Origin: Fomitopsis serialis
Taxonomy: Eukaryota; Basidiomycota; Agaricomycetes; Polyporales; Fomitopsidaceae
Direction: 5' to 3'
DNA length: 64,000 nucleotides
NCBI RefSeq assembly: GCF_022376445.1
Contig: NW_025955035.1
Coordinates: forward strand, 124,001-188,000
The notes below the pieces were generated by a model. That model saw nothing but the letters and a program-made list of their open reading frames with translations. It did not search any database and was not told the origin of the DNA. This document shows positions 45,361 to 58,330 of the stretch, one piece after another; the first letter of the stretch is position 1; every line of letters begins with the position of its first letter. A program made the translations under genes and the position numbers.

Positions 45361-47602
45361 CTACATCTTCTTCTCGTCGTGCCCGCGCTCCGCCGCCTCG
45401 ACGTGCACGACCTCGCGCTCGATGCCGCGCTCGATGACGTCGTCGTCGTCCCCGTTCTGATCATCCTCCTGCGGGAGGATCAAGTTGAGGAGCACCGCGA
45501 TCAGGCCTGCAATCAGGACTGCACGCAGCGAGGACGGCTCAGCGAGGCGGCGTAGGAGGATGGAGACGAGAGACTCACAAGGCGTGCTGATCACGATCGT
45601 GATGCTGTCGAGGAAGCCCTGCAGGCCCTTGTTGTTCGTGCGCACGCCCGCGAAGAGGTACGTGAGGAAGTCGGCCACGAGGATGTCCCCGAGCCCGAAG
45701 GAGAGCGCCGCGGCGAGCACGAAGCGGTCCCGCCGCGTGAAGCGGTTGTACGCGAGCACGCGCACCCCCGAGACCGCGACGGACGCGAACAGGAACGTCG
45801 TCACGCCGCCGAGGACGGGGTTCGGGACTGCATACGCGCGGTGGTCAGTAGGATGCGTGGGTGGAGCGGTGAGGGGACGTACTCGCGAGGAAGACGCCGG
45901 AGATCTTGCCGAGGACGCCGAAGAGGATGAGGAAGAAGCAGCACCACCGCCCGCGTTCCTGTTTGCGCAGCGCGTGACGGCGATGACGCCGTTGTTCTGC
46001 GCGAAGAGCGAGAGCGGCGCGACGGTGAACAGCGCGGACATGAACCCGCCGAGGCCGTCGCTCTGTGCGCGGCGGTCAGTGAGTGTGCGGGAGTTGCGAA
46101 GCGAGACGGGACGCACCAGGACACCGCCTTGGATCCGAGAGTCGAACTCCTCGCCGTCGACGGCGACACGGGATACTCTGCAGAGGCCGTCACGTCTCCA
46201 ATCGCCTCCATAGCCACGGAGACTGATGAGAGGTCAGCACACGCGCTGCAAAAGCCATAGAACACTCACTGTACACCGCCAGCATGGGCAGAATCGCGGG
46301 CGGGTACACCCGGATCCTGAACGTCTTCACCCACAAGAACGTGATCCCAGGCGCGGATGTGATCGAGGAGCCGTCGATGTAGCCCGTGGCGCCGGCGACG
46401 ATGCAGCCAATGGCGAGGCCGACGATGATGGAGATGTTCTTGAGGAAGGGCGAGCCGAAGAGCTCGGTGAGGATGATCGAGACGAACGAGAGGAAGCCGA
46501 GGCCGATCATCTCGGGGCTGCCCCACCTGTAGCGCGATCCGTCAGTACGAGTAAGGGGATGCGGCGGAGGGTACGCACAGAGCGGGCCGGGGCGCGGAGT
46601 TGGACGGGCAGTAGACGTAGTCGCCGGTGGTGGGGCGGCCCTCGCAGTTGGAGCCGCCGCCCCAGTTGGGGATGCCGGAGGAGCCGATGAGGGACGCGCC
46701 GATGAGGAGGATGACGGTGCCGGTGACCATAGGGGGGAAGATGCGCTTGAGGGTGCGCGGGGGGACGAAGGCCATGAATATCTCGAGGAAGGAGCAGATG
46801 AGCGAGGTGCCTGTGAGAGACGGTCAGATGGGGTGAGAGAACGTCGTGGGACAGACGCACCGAGGATGTAACCGTAGGCGTCGGGGCAGGCGAGACGCGT
46901 TACGGTGCCGTCAGCGGCAGTGGTGGTGGGGCATGTGCCGTCGGCGTACATATTGTCGAACACCTGTGGGACGTGAGAAGACAGGAGAGACGAGGAGAGG
47001 GTAGCGACGTACGGAGGAAGCGGTGCTGAGGGTGGAAAAGCTGGTACCGACGACGGAGAGGAGACCGGTGCCGAGGTAGAAGTTGCGCCAGAGGTGGATG
47101 CGCGACATCTGGACGAGACTGAGGATGCCTGTGCGTGGGGTGAGGACGATGTGTAGTTGGATGGATGGATAGACTGACCACATCCGATGAGACTTGCGGA
47201 GATCATGTACGCGCTGGTCTCGCCGTCGAGACTGAGGCTGCTGGCGAAGATGATGGGCGGGGTGATGAGGCCGGCCAACATGGCGAGAGCGTGCTGCAAG
47301 CCTGTGGTCATGGCCACCAGGATGGGGAGCTCGCTCTCGAGGGCGTAGAAGGGCGGGCCGACTTGTCTCTTCTTTCCCTTGAAGCGACCGGGGAGGGAGA
47401 AGGGGAGAGTGGGCAAGCAGAGCCAGGCGTAGTCGTAGTCGCCGAGCCAGCCATGGCGGGTGGTGACCCTGTCGTAGATGTGGGACGCGCTCGCACGGAA
47501 GGCTGCACGCCTGCCAGAAGTCGCGGTGGTGGGCTCTGGCGGGGCTACGGGGGTAGGCTGGTGCTTGATGACGGAGTCACGCGAGGTCGAGTGGGAGGAC
47601 AT
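45361..47602 (-). CDS. Purine permease, NAT/NCS2 family (UapA/UapC type, uric acid-xanthine)
   Basis: NAT proteins are plasma-membrane proton symporters for purines. From the ATG at 47602 the protein has a hydrophilic N-terminus, then GWLGDYDYAWLCLPTLPF, GPPFYALESELPILVAM and GLQHALAMLAGLITPP (TM1). IHLWRNFYLGTGLLSVVGTS follows, then a serine-threonine loop and FPPMVTGTVILLIGASLIG. The signature of the family, QNNGVIAVTRCANRNAG, lies at about 45980; in Aspergillus UapA this motif determines purine binding. The C-terminus is acidic and ends RGHDEKKM. At least eight short introns are present. One base is missing near 46174 (GG reduced to G) and one near 45949; the predicted protein otherwise is of normal length, about 600 residues. 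Substrate uric acid/xanthine is inferred from similarity to UapA. Confidence 0.88.
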
Positions 47603-48149
47603 GGCGGGCAGCGACGCGTCCTGAGCAGCGAAGATCAGGATGCGGGGAGAAGACAGGCGACGAAAGGCGGATAATAAACGGGCGCGGATGTCGAGGCATG
47701 CCTGGGGGGAGACGGGTGGCAGATAACACGCGGCACCGACGCCCCTCGCCCTCGTCTTATCGCCCCCAGTCACGTGGCCCTGCCCCGCCCGCCCACCGCA
47801 CTGCCCGCCCACGACCAACGGTGCGCCCGCTCGACCGCGACACTCGCCGCAGACACGCGCGACGAGTGTGTTGGGTTCGTGGGTCGTGAAGTGGGAGGTG
47901 TGGGTGCGTGTTGTGCGGAGAAGACGACGCTCGATCAGGCACCGACTGTTCCTTCTCCCGCCCCGCCCTCCGCACCTCAGATAGCACTTTCTATTTCCCT
48001 GCCTCCCTCGTCACCCACCCCAATCGGACCCGCGACTCAGGCCTCTCTCTGAACCGATTCTCAGACGCTCGGATCTCGGAGAGCGTCTCTGTACCGTGCC
48101 AGTAAGCTAAACCAACTATCCACTGCTCGTGGGCGTTTACTTTGCACAT
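47603..48149. other. Promoter region of the purine permease and intergenic DNA
   Basis: No gene recognised. The GC-rich part at 47700-47950 shows Arg/Pro-rich open frames that I reject as noise. Confidence 0.45.
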
Positions 48150-51125
48150 TTCGAGTCGGCGAACAGAAATGCGACGGCTAGTCGCTCGCCACTCACGCTT
48201 GAATCATCCAGAACCGGTCGCTAGACTAGGTCACCTAGCCCGTGGCACAATTTGAAAGTGTACTGCTTGCACTCCAGGTACTAAGATGAAATTCTACGTT
48301 CAGTTACATCGCGCGATCGATTGACGTCTTTGCTCACTCGTTGTAATGTGCAATGAACACTAGCCTGAGCATTTATACCACTGTCGGTAAGCCGACGCCA
48401 CCATTCCATGCATGTCTCTTACACTCATTGCGGCGTAGTCTCTAATTTTGACACCAGCCTAGCGATATGCAGAGAATGTAGGTTGGAATAATCCCGTCAT
48501 GCATCGTATTCAGTCCTCACCACTCTATGATAGGTTGTTGGTTTCTGTTTGTCGTCTGCGAGGTGGTCGGGCTGTTCATCCGGACACCTCAATGGCCTCC
48601 AGATGACAAGACTTATGTATTCCGTCTGGGTATAAAACTGACGGCTGCGTTTTTTCGCTAGGCTAGGAGCCCCTACCCTGCGGTACTTGTATGGCTTTCT
48701 CAGAATTTACCCGCGCCCTCGAAGGGAACATCATGCTATATCTCTGTGCTTCACGAGGCGCGCTCGTCTGTATATTATGTACGGTGATGATACTGGTTGT
48801 TGCCTTGTTCTACACGAACCGATCTCGTCTGCGTCTGCCCCCTGGACCTCGGCGGATCCCATTTCTTGGAAATATACAGCAGCTCCCGGCGACCTATCAA
48901 GAACGCGCCTTCGCAGAGTGGGGCAAACGGTTTGGTGCGTTGCCAGATTGTACTCTGAAAGACATAGTACTCATTCCGACTGCAGGGGAAGTCGTATATG
49001 CGCAATTCTTCAATACACCCGTGATAATTCTCAGCCGTGCGGAGACCGCGCACGCGCTCCTCAGCAAGCGAGGCGCGAAGTACTCAGGACGGCCGCGGTT
49101 TACGTACATGAACGAAATGTAAGATGATCTTCATGTCCATGACTGTTTCGAGGGCTTACAGACCCTTGCTGCACAGAGTCGGGTGGAACAACGTCATCCT
49201 GATGTCGCACACGGAGCAATGGAGGCGCCACCGCCGGTGGATGCAGTCGCGCTCCTCGCGCGCGACGCGCTCACCTCCTACGAACCTCTCCAGCGTCAGG
49301 AGATACAGAAGCTACTTCGCGACCTCATTCGCGACCCTGGGGACGCGTTGGCCCATGTCAAGAGGTCCGTCACAACCATCTGACACTCCATGGCGCGAAT
49401 GACGACTGACATCCGTATTGGTGTCTGGTACTAGGTACACTGCAGCGCTGATGCTCGGTATCGGGTACGGCTACTCTCCATCCTCCTTGGACGACGCGTA
49501 CATCAGGACGTCTGAACAGGCGATCCGCCTCGTCCTCGGCGGAGGCGGGCCGGGCTCGGCCTCGTCGACTTCTTTCCGCTCGTACGTCCTACTCATGAAC
49601 TACGGTCTGAACCTGTTGACGAGCGCTGCTTCTGCATAGTGCGGCATCTACCTGCGTGGATGCCAGGCATGGAGTTCAAGCGCAGGGGCATACGTGCGCG
49701 GGGGATGGTCAGAGATATGGAACGCATCCCGCTGAGCGCGTGAAGCGCGACGTGGTGCGTTCTGTCATCTGCATGGCGCAAGCCGACTCGCGCGGTGTGC
49801 TGTTGATGCTGATGTGCGACAGGCTGCGGAACGGCTACGCCGTGCGTCGCGACAGCACTGCTGGAGGAAGCAATGAAGGGCGGAACCTCAGTGAAGCCGA
49901 CGAGAAAGAATATCGATGGCATTGGGGATCTTATACGTCGGTGAGGCTTTTCTGCTTTCCTCACACAAGCTCTACATCTGCGTCGCTCTAGCCGGGACGA
50001 TACTGTATGACGATCATTCCTGCGGTGAACCGACATGCATTGATATAGCCTCTGTAGACGTCAGCGATACTCGCCGGGTTCCTTCTCGCGATGATCCTAC
50101 ATCCCGAAGTCCTACAAAAGGTGCAGACAGAGATCGACAGCGTGGTCGGGAAGAGCGCCTCCCAAGCCTAGAGATCGAACGGCGCTGCCATATCTCGAGG
50201 CGGTCCTGACGGAAGTATATCGGTACGTCTAGCTTTCGCCCAGAACAAACTGTAGCTCAACGCTCTGTTCGAACAGATGGGTGGCCCCACACCGCTCGGT
50301 GAGACAGTCTGAGACGCGTGATCCGTGGCGTAACGATAACGGATGGTTGTACAGGCACACCCCACCAGCTCACTGAATCGGACGAGTATGCTGGATATGA
50401 TATGCCCAAAGGGTCTATTGTGATTGGAAACATATGGTATGTACCGACCTTGTTCTCGTGTCTTGGACTGGCGTGATCTGTGTATTGTATTTACTAGGGC
50501 TATGTCGCGTGATGAAGATCTCTACCCGGATCCCGACAGGTTTGATCCGGAGAGATTCCTGAACATCTGTGCAGAAACAGCAGAGACGAGGGACCCACGC
50601 AACTTCGTGTTTGGATTCGGCAGACGGTGCGTGCCTCGTAGAGTCCTCCGTGTCACAGATATTGATTCATGACTCGGAGGAATAGCATCTGTCCCGGACG
50701 AGTGCTCGCAGACTCCAGCATCTTCCACGCGGCATCCAATCTCGCCGCCGTCTTCGATATTCGACAGGCGTCGGGACCAGACGGGAAACCGATTCCAGTG
50801 GCGGTCGTGTTCACGTCTGGGACAGTGAGGTGAGCATGTTGCAACCGGTATCAAATCGGATGCGATTGACCTCTCTGACCTTCGACCCAGAACCGTTTAC
50901 ATGCACACTCTCCCCAAGATCGAGCAAGAGGGCGGATCTCATTCTAACGGCAGGAGTCACAGGCAGAGTACAGTTATGAGCGAGCACAAGAACGACAGTC
51001 CCTAATTCGCACCACACCATCGCTAGCTTCTCCCTCTTGAAGATCTTTGTATTTTGTTTTGGCGGCCAGCCGATTGTAGTTCGATAAATCGAACAACTGG
51101 TATGCAGCCCGAGGGAACACCATGC
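48150..51125 (+). repeat. Left arm of an inverted duplication of about 3 kb
   Basis: Sequence from about 48150 to about 51125 is repeated in reverse orientation at about 55315-58330. The match covers a broken P450 and noncoding DNA on both sides of it. Coding blocks look roughly 90-95 percent identical by eye and the flanks less so, so the duplication is not very recent. The exact limits need an alignment. Confidence 0.75.
48691..50978 (+). pseudogene. Cytochrome P450, CYP5144-like, copy 1 (frame broken)
   Basis: From the ATG at 48691 the product begins with a membrane anchor (LVCILCTVMILVVALFY), then LPPGPRRIPFLGNIQQLP, AEWGKRFG, and after introns VVYAQFFNTPVIILSRAET, RGAKYSGRPRFTYMNE and WRRHRRWMQ. 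Further blocks are LGIGYGYSPSSLDDAYI, PAWMPGMEFKRR, a helix-K block with the ExxR glutamate and arginine in [25 protein letters not shown], and the heme motif FGFGRRICPGR, which spans an intron at about 50628. The family is a fungal monooxygenase with heme iron bound by the cysteine of that motif. At least six one-base frame breaks lie between 49250 and 50200. The heme motif itself is intact. Family placement is by overall resemblance and is tentative. Confidence 0.7.
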
Positions 51126-52616
51126 GCCGAGTAACATTAAACCACATCACCGCGATGTAGCATTCGTACTGTTCCCGTCGCCCTACCGTCTCATGGACGC
51201 CGAGTTGTCAATCCGAGTAGTATGCTGCCATCGTGGGCGAGAAGCTACCCATACGCGACGTGAGTACGCACCTATATACGCCCATCTACGTTCTGACGTG
51301 TACTGCAGTAGGATGAAGCCGCCGTGATTTGCCAACCGGACAACGATCCGCTCACACCAAGGTCTCGCGATCACTCACAATAGGTCGTGTACAGTCTGTC
51401 TTCCTGCGGAGCCGGCTTGCCCACTGGCCCATCGGGACGCACGACGGTAGCTCCCTGTTCAGGTGAGTAGGAGCATGGATGATTTATAGTTGATCGCACT
51501 CTATGTCTTGAGGATGAGTGAGACATTCAAAGTCTTGCTGTATTAGTAACCGTCCGAGCATTCCGTTTCAAATTTGCCTATTCAGCAGTAGACTCGACAC
51601 AAACCCCGCATGTGGACGTGAGAGGGAAGGGTCTTGGATCGAGTCCTTACACAGCAGAGCGTTGCACTCGGAATGCTAACGACGAGATTAGGATACACTT
51701 GAAGACGTAGTGTGAAACCTGCGAGGGCACCCACCACTGCCACTGTTGTCATATACATAGTCGTGGATTGCGCGACCGACCATACAGTGGCCACACCTGC
51801 CCCGCGCAAGGATGATGCCGCCGGCTGAACAACTGTTGAAGAACATCAGATTCCGAGGCAGGCCAGCGATCGATCCACTCCGCATAATCATACTCGCGTG
51901 TGCCGTCCGCCACCTCCTGGAACGTGAACCTCTCATCACTACCCAACTCTCGACGAACTCCTCCTCAGGCTCCTGTCTTGCGCGTGGCCTGATTAAGCCA
52001 CGGACAGCACAACCAGGCCCGCGCCCCGAGATACACCAAAGGTACTGATACTGTGAGAAAACGGTTGAGCCGTGCCCCAGCGCAGAGATAAGCCCTCTTG
52101 TACGTTCTTACCAGATATCGCATCCTACAGACAGCCTGGCAAAGCGGAAAACCCGGACGCTGCAGTCCAGACCGGAAGCAGTCCCCCGCTGCGAAGATAA
52201 CGGCCTGCGTTCAGGCTTCAGTCACATAGACTTGTCGTAGTCTGGCACGTCGGTCTCAGGCGGCGGGACTCGTCGAACCTCGGATCGCGCGGAGGGTTTG
52301 TAGTTGCCAACGACGACCTGGTGCGTGACAGCGGCGGCCCGGCGTTTAATACATAGTAGGTGCTAGGATCGCACGCAGGAGCGCTGCGAACGAGCCAAGT
52401 CTGGCGGCTGATAACGAACACCGTGGTCATACGCGCTGCAAGGATGTTATGATCAACACCCCGGGCGCCCTGCTCCTCTCCTGGCCAACAGCCCCATTTG
52501 GTACCCGTCAAATATGTGGCCCATCGCTACACGAACTTCCTCGGGTCGCCTTTCGCCTCGTCGCCTTCTGCGCTCACTGCCCGCCGGCGACACTTCCTCC
52601 CGACGTCCCGCCCGCC
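51126..52616. other. Spacer part of the inverted duplication, no gene recognised
   Basis: About 1.5 kb between the left arm and the APC permease. No domain-like sequence was found on either strand. The last 150 bases should carry the permease promoter. Confidence 0.4.
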
Positions 52617-54746
52617 ATGTCGACCGAGTCTACAAAGAGCGAGAAGAGGTCCGCCGCGACCGCCATGGCCGTCCCGGTCGACTCTCACACTGACCACCAC
52701 ACCCCGGCCTCTCCGAGCTCCGCCATGCGGACGACGAGCTCCTCGCCAAACTCGGCTACAAGTCCGAGTTCAAGCGCGAGTTCTCGGTGAGCCACTTCTG
52801 CGCGACTGTGCTCTGCGACGGTATGCTGAGAAGGACCCATACGCAGTTGATCGAGACGATTGCGTTTGCCTTCTCAATCATGGGCGTCATCGCGTCTGTC
52901 TCCTCCACGTTCTCCTTCCCTCTAGAGTCCGGTGTGTACCAGCGGTTTCGTTCGTGCGACGTCTAACGGGCAGAATCGTAGGCGGGCACGTAGGGATGGT
53001 ATTTGGGTGGCTCATTCCCTCGCTCTTCGTCATGACCGTCGCTGCCTCGATGGCCGAGCTCGCCTCTTCCATGCCGTACGTCTCGTCCGATCGCGTCTTC
53101 TCCCTCCTCCCCGAAGCCGCCCACACTCAATTGAATCCACCATGCTTCTAGGACGAGCGCCGGGCTGTACTACTTCTCCGCGAAGCTGGCGCCCCCAAAG
53201 TATTCTGCGCTTGCGAGCTGGATCACCGGCTGGGCGAACATCACCGGCCAAGTGACGCTCGTCTGTTCCATTGACTTCACCTGGTACGCCCGACGCACCA
53301 CTTCCGTCTGTCGTCTCCCAGAGCTAACGGTGGCGCAACAGCGCGCAGATGATTACGAGCGCGCTCGCGGTCGGGTCCGACGGTGCGATCGTCCTCGGCA
53401 CAGGCCGACCTACGGCATCCTCCTCGCCATCCTCTTCGTCCACGGCGTGGTGTGCTCCGCCGCGACGAACGTCCTCGCCCGGCTCAACCTATTCTATGTC
53501 ATTGTCAATGGCGAGTGGTATGTCTTCTGCCCCGCAAGAGCATTGATCCTAGTGTGAGGCGCGCCTCTAGTCGGGACGAGCGTCGCGGCGATCATCGCAT
53601 TACTCGTGTGCTCCGGCGACAATAAGGTGTCGACCAAGGATGCTTTCACGATGTACGAGAACAACACCGGGTGGTCGAACAGTGTGTCGTGTCAGATAGA
53701 CGCACGGCGTTCGAGCTGATGTTTTGCAGGCGGATGGGCATTCCTGCTCGCGTTCACCGCACCGATGTGGACACTAACCGGATGTAGTGACTCACGCAGC
53801 TGAACGTTCAACGATCACTGAATCCCGTACCAGATGACTCGGCGGCCCATATTGCAGAGGAGACCGCCGGCGCAGCTCGTGCAGCGCCAATAGCGATCTT
53901 CGTCGGGTCGGTGCGACGCCTCTCTCGGCTGGATCATCTACATCGCCGCCTCCTTCGCGACGACCTCCGTCTCCGATCTCCTCAGCACGACCCTCCCGCT
54001 GCCGATGGCCCAGCTCTTCCTCAACGTGCTCGGCAAGCACGGCATGCTGGCTATTGGAGCTTCATCATCGTCGTCCAGTTCGTCACCGGCGCCGCGCAGG
54101 GCGTCGACGCGAGCCGCGTCGTGTTCGCGTTCGCAAGGGATAACGCGCTGCCCGGGAGCAGGTGGTGGAAGATGATGAACGGCCACACCCAGACGCCTGT
54201 CAACGCGGTGTGGCTGGTCATGGTCCTCGCCGGAATCTGTGGCCTCCTGGGCTTCTCAGAGACGGCGCTGTCGTCGCTGGCTGGGTGCGTCGTCCGAAGC
54301 GTTCGCTGACACGTACTGAACGCCGGGCTGCAGCGCGTCCGTGATAGGTTTGTACACCTCGTACGTCACCCCCATCTTCCTGCGCATCACGTCTGGCAGG
54401 AATCGGCTCGTCCCCGGGCCATTCTCGCTCGGCAAGTGGTACTTGCCCATCGGTGCCATTGCGTGCTCGTGGGTCGCGTTCATCGTCATCCTTCTCCTCT
54501 TCCCGCCTGAATCGAACCCTACGGCGACAGCATGAGTACGTGCATCTACGGCGAGCGTCGCAGCGATACTGACGCCTTGCTTGTCCAGACTACGCCGTCG
54601 TTATCATTATGGCTGTCTTCATCTTCGCTAGCATCTCCTGGATCGTTTCTGCGCGCAAGTGGTTCAAGGGCCCGGTGACGACAGTGGAGCAGAGTACAAC
54701 ATTGACGTACGACGAGAAACAACAGCAGATCCAAGACTCGATGTGA
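52617..54746 (+). CDS. APC-superfamily amino acid / GABA / choline permease (frame broken by indels)
   Basis: The product imports an amino-type solute across the plasma membrane with about 12 membrane spans. From the ATG at 52617 (MSTESTKSEKRSAA), the cytosolic N-terminus has ELRHADDELLAKLGYKSEFKREFS. Then follow IETIAFAFSIMGVIASVSSTF (TM1), GGHVGMVFGWLIPSLFVM, SMAELASSMPTSAGLYYFSA, the conserved Uga4/Hnm1-type GPTYGILLAILFVHGV, FLLAFTAPMWTLTGYDSAAH, FVTGAAQGVDASRVVFAFA, and NAVWLVMVLAGICGLLGF. It ends DEKQQQIQDSM. Five or more single bases are missing (near 52705, 53905, 53918 and 54050 among others) while the protein continues. The density is higher than in the housekeeping genes, so either a local error cluster or early decay is possible. 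Substrate cannot be read from sequence. Confidence 0.7.
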
Positions 54747-55314
54747 CGATAGCACAACCATAGACTAGTTGTGTCCATAACATAAATTTCATTAGAATGC
54801 ATAAAACTTCAAATCATGGACGGTGCCTAACAATTGCCACCTTGCACGAAGCGATACCGCTCGAAACCAATGTCGCGAATGATCAAGAGCACGACAACGA
54901 GCTAGACATACTGCCTGCAAGAATATTGCCGAGATGTAGCAAGAATAAACGCGCACTTCGGGTCTGAGGTGTGCGGGATGGGTGGTTCGACGGGAGGAAG
55001 AGGGCGAAGCAGAGGAGGTGGACACGGTGGGGAGTGAATGGCGGATGTCGGACACTATACTCACTTGTCAGCGAAGCCGAAATCTGATAGGTCGTAGTAC
55101 TACGGTAGTAGGTGGCACCTGTTGATGTACGGTCGAGGCTCATGCAAACAACTTAAAAGTGCGATCAGCGTACAACATCTTGAGCTCTTCGTGTACGGAC
55201 GGTTCATTCCCTCCGACGCCGGCTTTCATTGAAGTGATCTGACTGGATGATTGTATGACACCCGGTGCTGGCGACGTGGACTGGCAGCTATGGCTCCACT
55301 CGCACGTCAATCCG
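54747..55314. other. Intergenic region between the permease and the right repeat arm
   Basis: No gene recognised. It contains the 3' end of the permease. Confidence 0.4.
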
Positions 55315-58300
55315 AATCGTGGATCGGTTCACATTGATAAGTGTATCGTCAGGAGGCCCAATATTACTCAGCATATGGTGTTCCCTGCATGCCAGTTGTC
55401 CAATTTACCGGACTACGACCGGCTGACCGCCCAAAAAATACGGGAGGAAGAGGCTGGCGATCGTGTGACTCGAGTTATTAGGGACTATCGCTCTTGTACT
55501 CGCTCACGACTGTTCTTTGCCTGAGATTCCTGCCCCTAATATGAGATCGTCCTCTTGCTCGATCTCGGTGAGATTCTGCATGTAAACGGTTCTGGGTGCC
55601 TTTGTCGAAGGTCAGCGAGGACAATCACTCCCGAGTTGTGCAACATGCTCACCTCACTGCGCCAGACGTGAACGCGACCGCCACTGGAATCGGTTTCCCG
55701 TCTGGTCCCGACGCCTGTCGAATATTGAAGACGGCGGCGAGATTGGATGCCGCATGGAAGATGCTCGAGTCTGCGAGCACTCGTCCGGGACACATGCTAT
55801 TCCTCAGAATCAGCATCTGTGACACGGAGGACTCTACGAGGCGCGCACCGTCTGCCGAATCCGAACACGAAGTTGCGTGGGTCCCTCGTCTCTGCTGTTT
55901 CCGCGCTGACATTCAGAATCTGTCGGGTCGAATCTGTCGGGATCCGGGTAGAATCTTCATCACGCGACATAGCCCTAGTGAACAATACACAGATCACGCC
56001 ATCTAAGACATGAGAGCAGAACGGTCGATACATACCATACGTTTCCAATCACGACAGACCCTTTGGGCATATCATATCCAGCATACTCGTCTGATTCAGT
56101 GAGCAGTGGGGTGTGCCTGTACAACCATCCGTCATCATTAAGCCACAGATCACGCAGACTGTCTCACCAAGCGGTGCAGGGGCCACCCATCTATTCGAAG
56201 TCAGCTAGAGCTGATGATTGCTCTGGAGTAAAGGCTAGACGTACCGATACACTTCCGTCAGGACCGCCTCGAGATATGGCAGCGCCGTTCGATCTCTAGG
56301 CTCTGGGAGGCGCTCTTCTCCGACCACGCTGTCGATCTCTGTTTGCACCTTTTGTAGGACTTCGGATGCAGGATCATCGCGAGAAGGAACCCAGCGAGTA
56401 TCGCTGACGTCTACAGAGGCTATCTCAACGCATGACAGTTCACCGCAGGAACGCAGGACTGGTCGACGTACAGTATCCGTCCCGGCTAGAGGAGTCAGAC
56501 GTAGAGGAAGCACTTGGTTCGCATCTTCTGAGAGAAGCCAGCAAAGTCCTCACCGGCGTATAGGATCCCCAATACCATGGATATTTCTTTCTCGTCGGCT
56601 TCACTGAGCATTCCGCCCTTGATTACTTCCTCTAGCAGTGTTGTCGCGACGCACGGCGTAGCCGTTCCCGCAGTCTATCGCACATCAGGATCAACAGCAC
56701 ACTGCGCGAGTTGGCTTGCGCCGTGAGGATGATAGCAACGCACCATGTTGCGCTTCACGCGCTCTAGCGGGATGCGTTCCATATCTCTGATCATCCCCTC
56801 GCACGTATGCCCCTACGCTTAAACTCCATACCTGGCATCCACGCAGGTAGATGCCGCACTATGCAGAAGCATCGTCAACAGGCTCAGACCGTAGTTCATG
56901 AAGTAGGACATACGAGCAGGAAAGAAGTCAACGAGAGCGAGCCCGGCCCGCCTCCGCCGAGGAGGCGGATCGCCTGTTCAGACGTCCTGATGTACTCGTC
57001 GTCCAAGGAGACGGAGAGTAGCCGTACCCGATACCGAGCATCAGCGCTGCAGTGTACCTAGTACCGGACACCGATGCGAACATCAGCCACTCGTCATTCA
57101 CGCCATGGAGAGTGTCAGACGGTTTAGACAGACCTCTTGACATGGGCCAACACGTCCCCAGGATCGCGGATGAGGTCGTGAAGTAGCTTCTGTATCTCCT
57201 GACGCTGAAGAGGTTCGTAGGAGTGAGTGCGTGCGCGCGAGGAGCACTGACTGCATCCATCGGCGGTGGCGCATCCATTGCTCCGTGTACGACATCAGGA
57301 GGACGTTGGTCCACCCGACTCTGTGCAGCAAGGTCTTTAGCCTCGGAACAGTCACGGGCATGAAGATCATCTTGCATTCCCTGATGTACGTAAACTGCGG
57401 TCGTCCTGAGTACTTCGCGCCTCGCTTGTGAGCAGCGCAGCGCGGTCTCCGCACGCCGAGAATATCACAGGTGTATTGAAGAATTGCGCATACACACGTC
57501 CCTGATCAGTCGAATGAGTACTATGTCTTCGTGTACAATCTGGCAATGCACCAAACCGTTTGCCCCACTCGGCGAAGGTGCGTTCTTGGTAGGTCGCCGG
57601 AAGCTGTTGTATGTTCCAAGAATGGATCCGTCGCGGTCCAGGGGGCAGACCAGACGAGACCGGTTCGGTAGAACAAGGCAACAGCTAGTACATCACGTGC
57701 ATAGTATGCAGATGAACGAGGTTGCCCCCTGAAGCACAGAGATTAGCTGGTATTCTTTAAGGGCGTGGACGAATTCTGAGAAAGCCATACGAGTGCCGCG
57801 GGCAGGGGCTATGCTTAGCGAAGAAGCGATGTGGCCCGTTGAGTTCATACTCCGGGGGCATTATAGCTCTTGTCTGGAGGCCATTGAAGGATTCGAATGA
57901 ATAGTCCGGCCACCTCGCAGACGACAAAAGAACCAACACCTATCATAGGATGGGAGGACTGATAGATGCATAAGGTGAACCTCCATTCTCTGCACACCGC
58001 TAGGCTGGTGTCGAGTCACGGATGTCAAACCGGAGACACGCAGCAATGAGTATAGAGACTTGGAGGCATGAAATGGTGGCGTCGGCTTACCGTGACAGTG
58101 CCGCGGATCCAGCGTAGATCCAAAGCTTCAGCTAGTCTCCATTGCACACTAGAACAAGTGAGCAAAGACGGAGTCAATCGATGGAACTGAACAGAGTTAG
58201 TACCTGAAATGCAAGCAGTAGACTTTCAAATTGTCTTATGCATTGTGCCACGTACCAAAAGGTTAGTCAGGCGACTTGGTCTAGCGACTCGTTCTGGAGA

Positions 58301-58330
58301 ACTGAAACGTGAGTAGCGAGTGACTAGTCT
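55315..58330 (-). repeat. Right arm of the inverted duplication
   Basis: Reverse-complement copy of about 48150-51125. The noncoding stretch beyond the P450 start also matches, for instance the segment near 58100-58330 against 48180-48420. Spacer between the arms is about 4.2 kb. Confidence 0.75.
55500..57788 (-). pseudogene. Cytochrome P450, CYP5144-like, copy 2 (frame broken)
   Basis: The reverse strand from the ATG at 57788 repeats copy 1: MAFSEF at the start, [83 protein letters not shown] and the C-terminal HPEPFTCRISPRSSKR. Stops and frame changes differ from those of copy 1; for example, the frame is lost at different bases just after WMQ. Thus the two copies broke independently, or the sequence errors are independent. 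The N-terminal membrane anchor is disrupted. Neither copy can be called functional from this sequence. Confidence 0.7.

Noticed and set aside
47698..48052. Arg/Pro-rich open frames beyond the purine permease start
   Set aside because: They overlap on both strands and show no domain. They are most likely promoter DNA.
52617..54746. APC permease as a duplicate of the 12-kb permease relic
   Set aside because: The conserved blocks belong to different APC subgroups (GPTYGILLAILF type against GEMATYIPVSG type), so they are not copies of each other.
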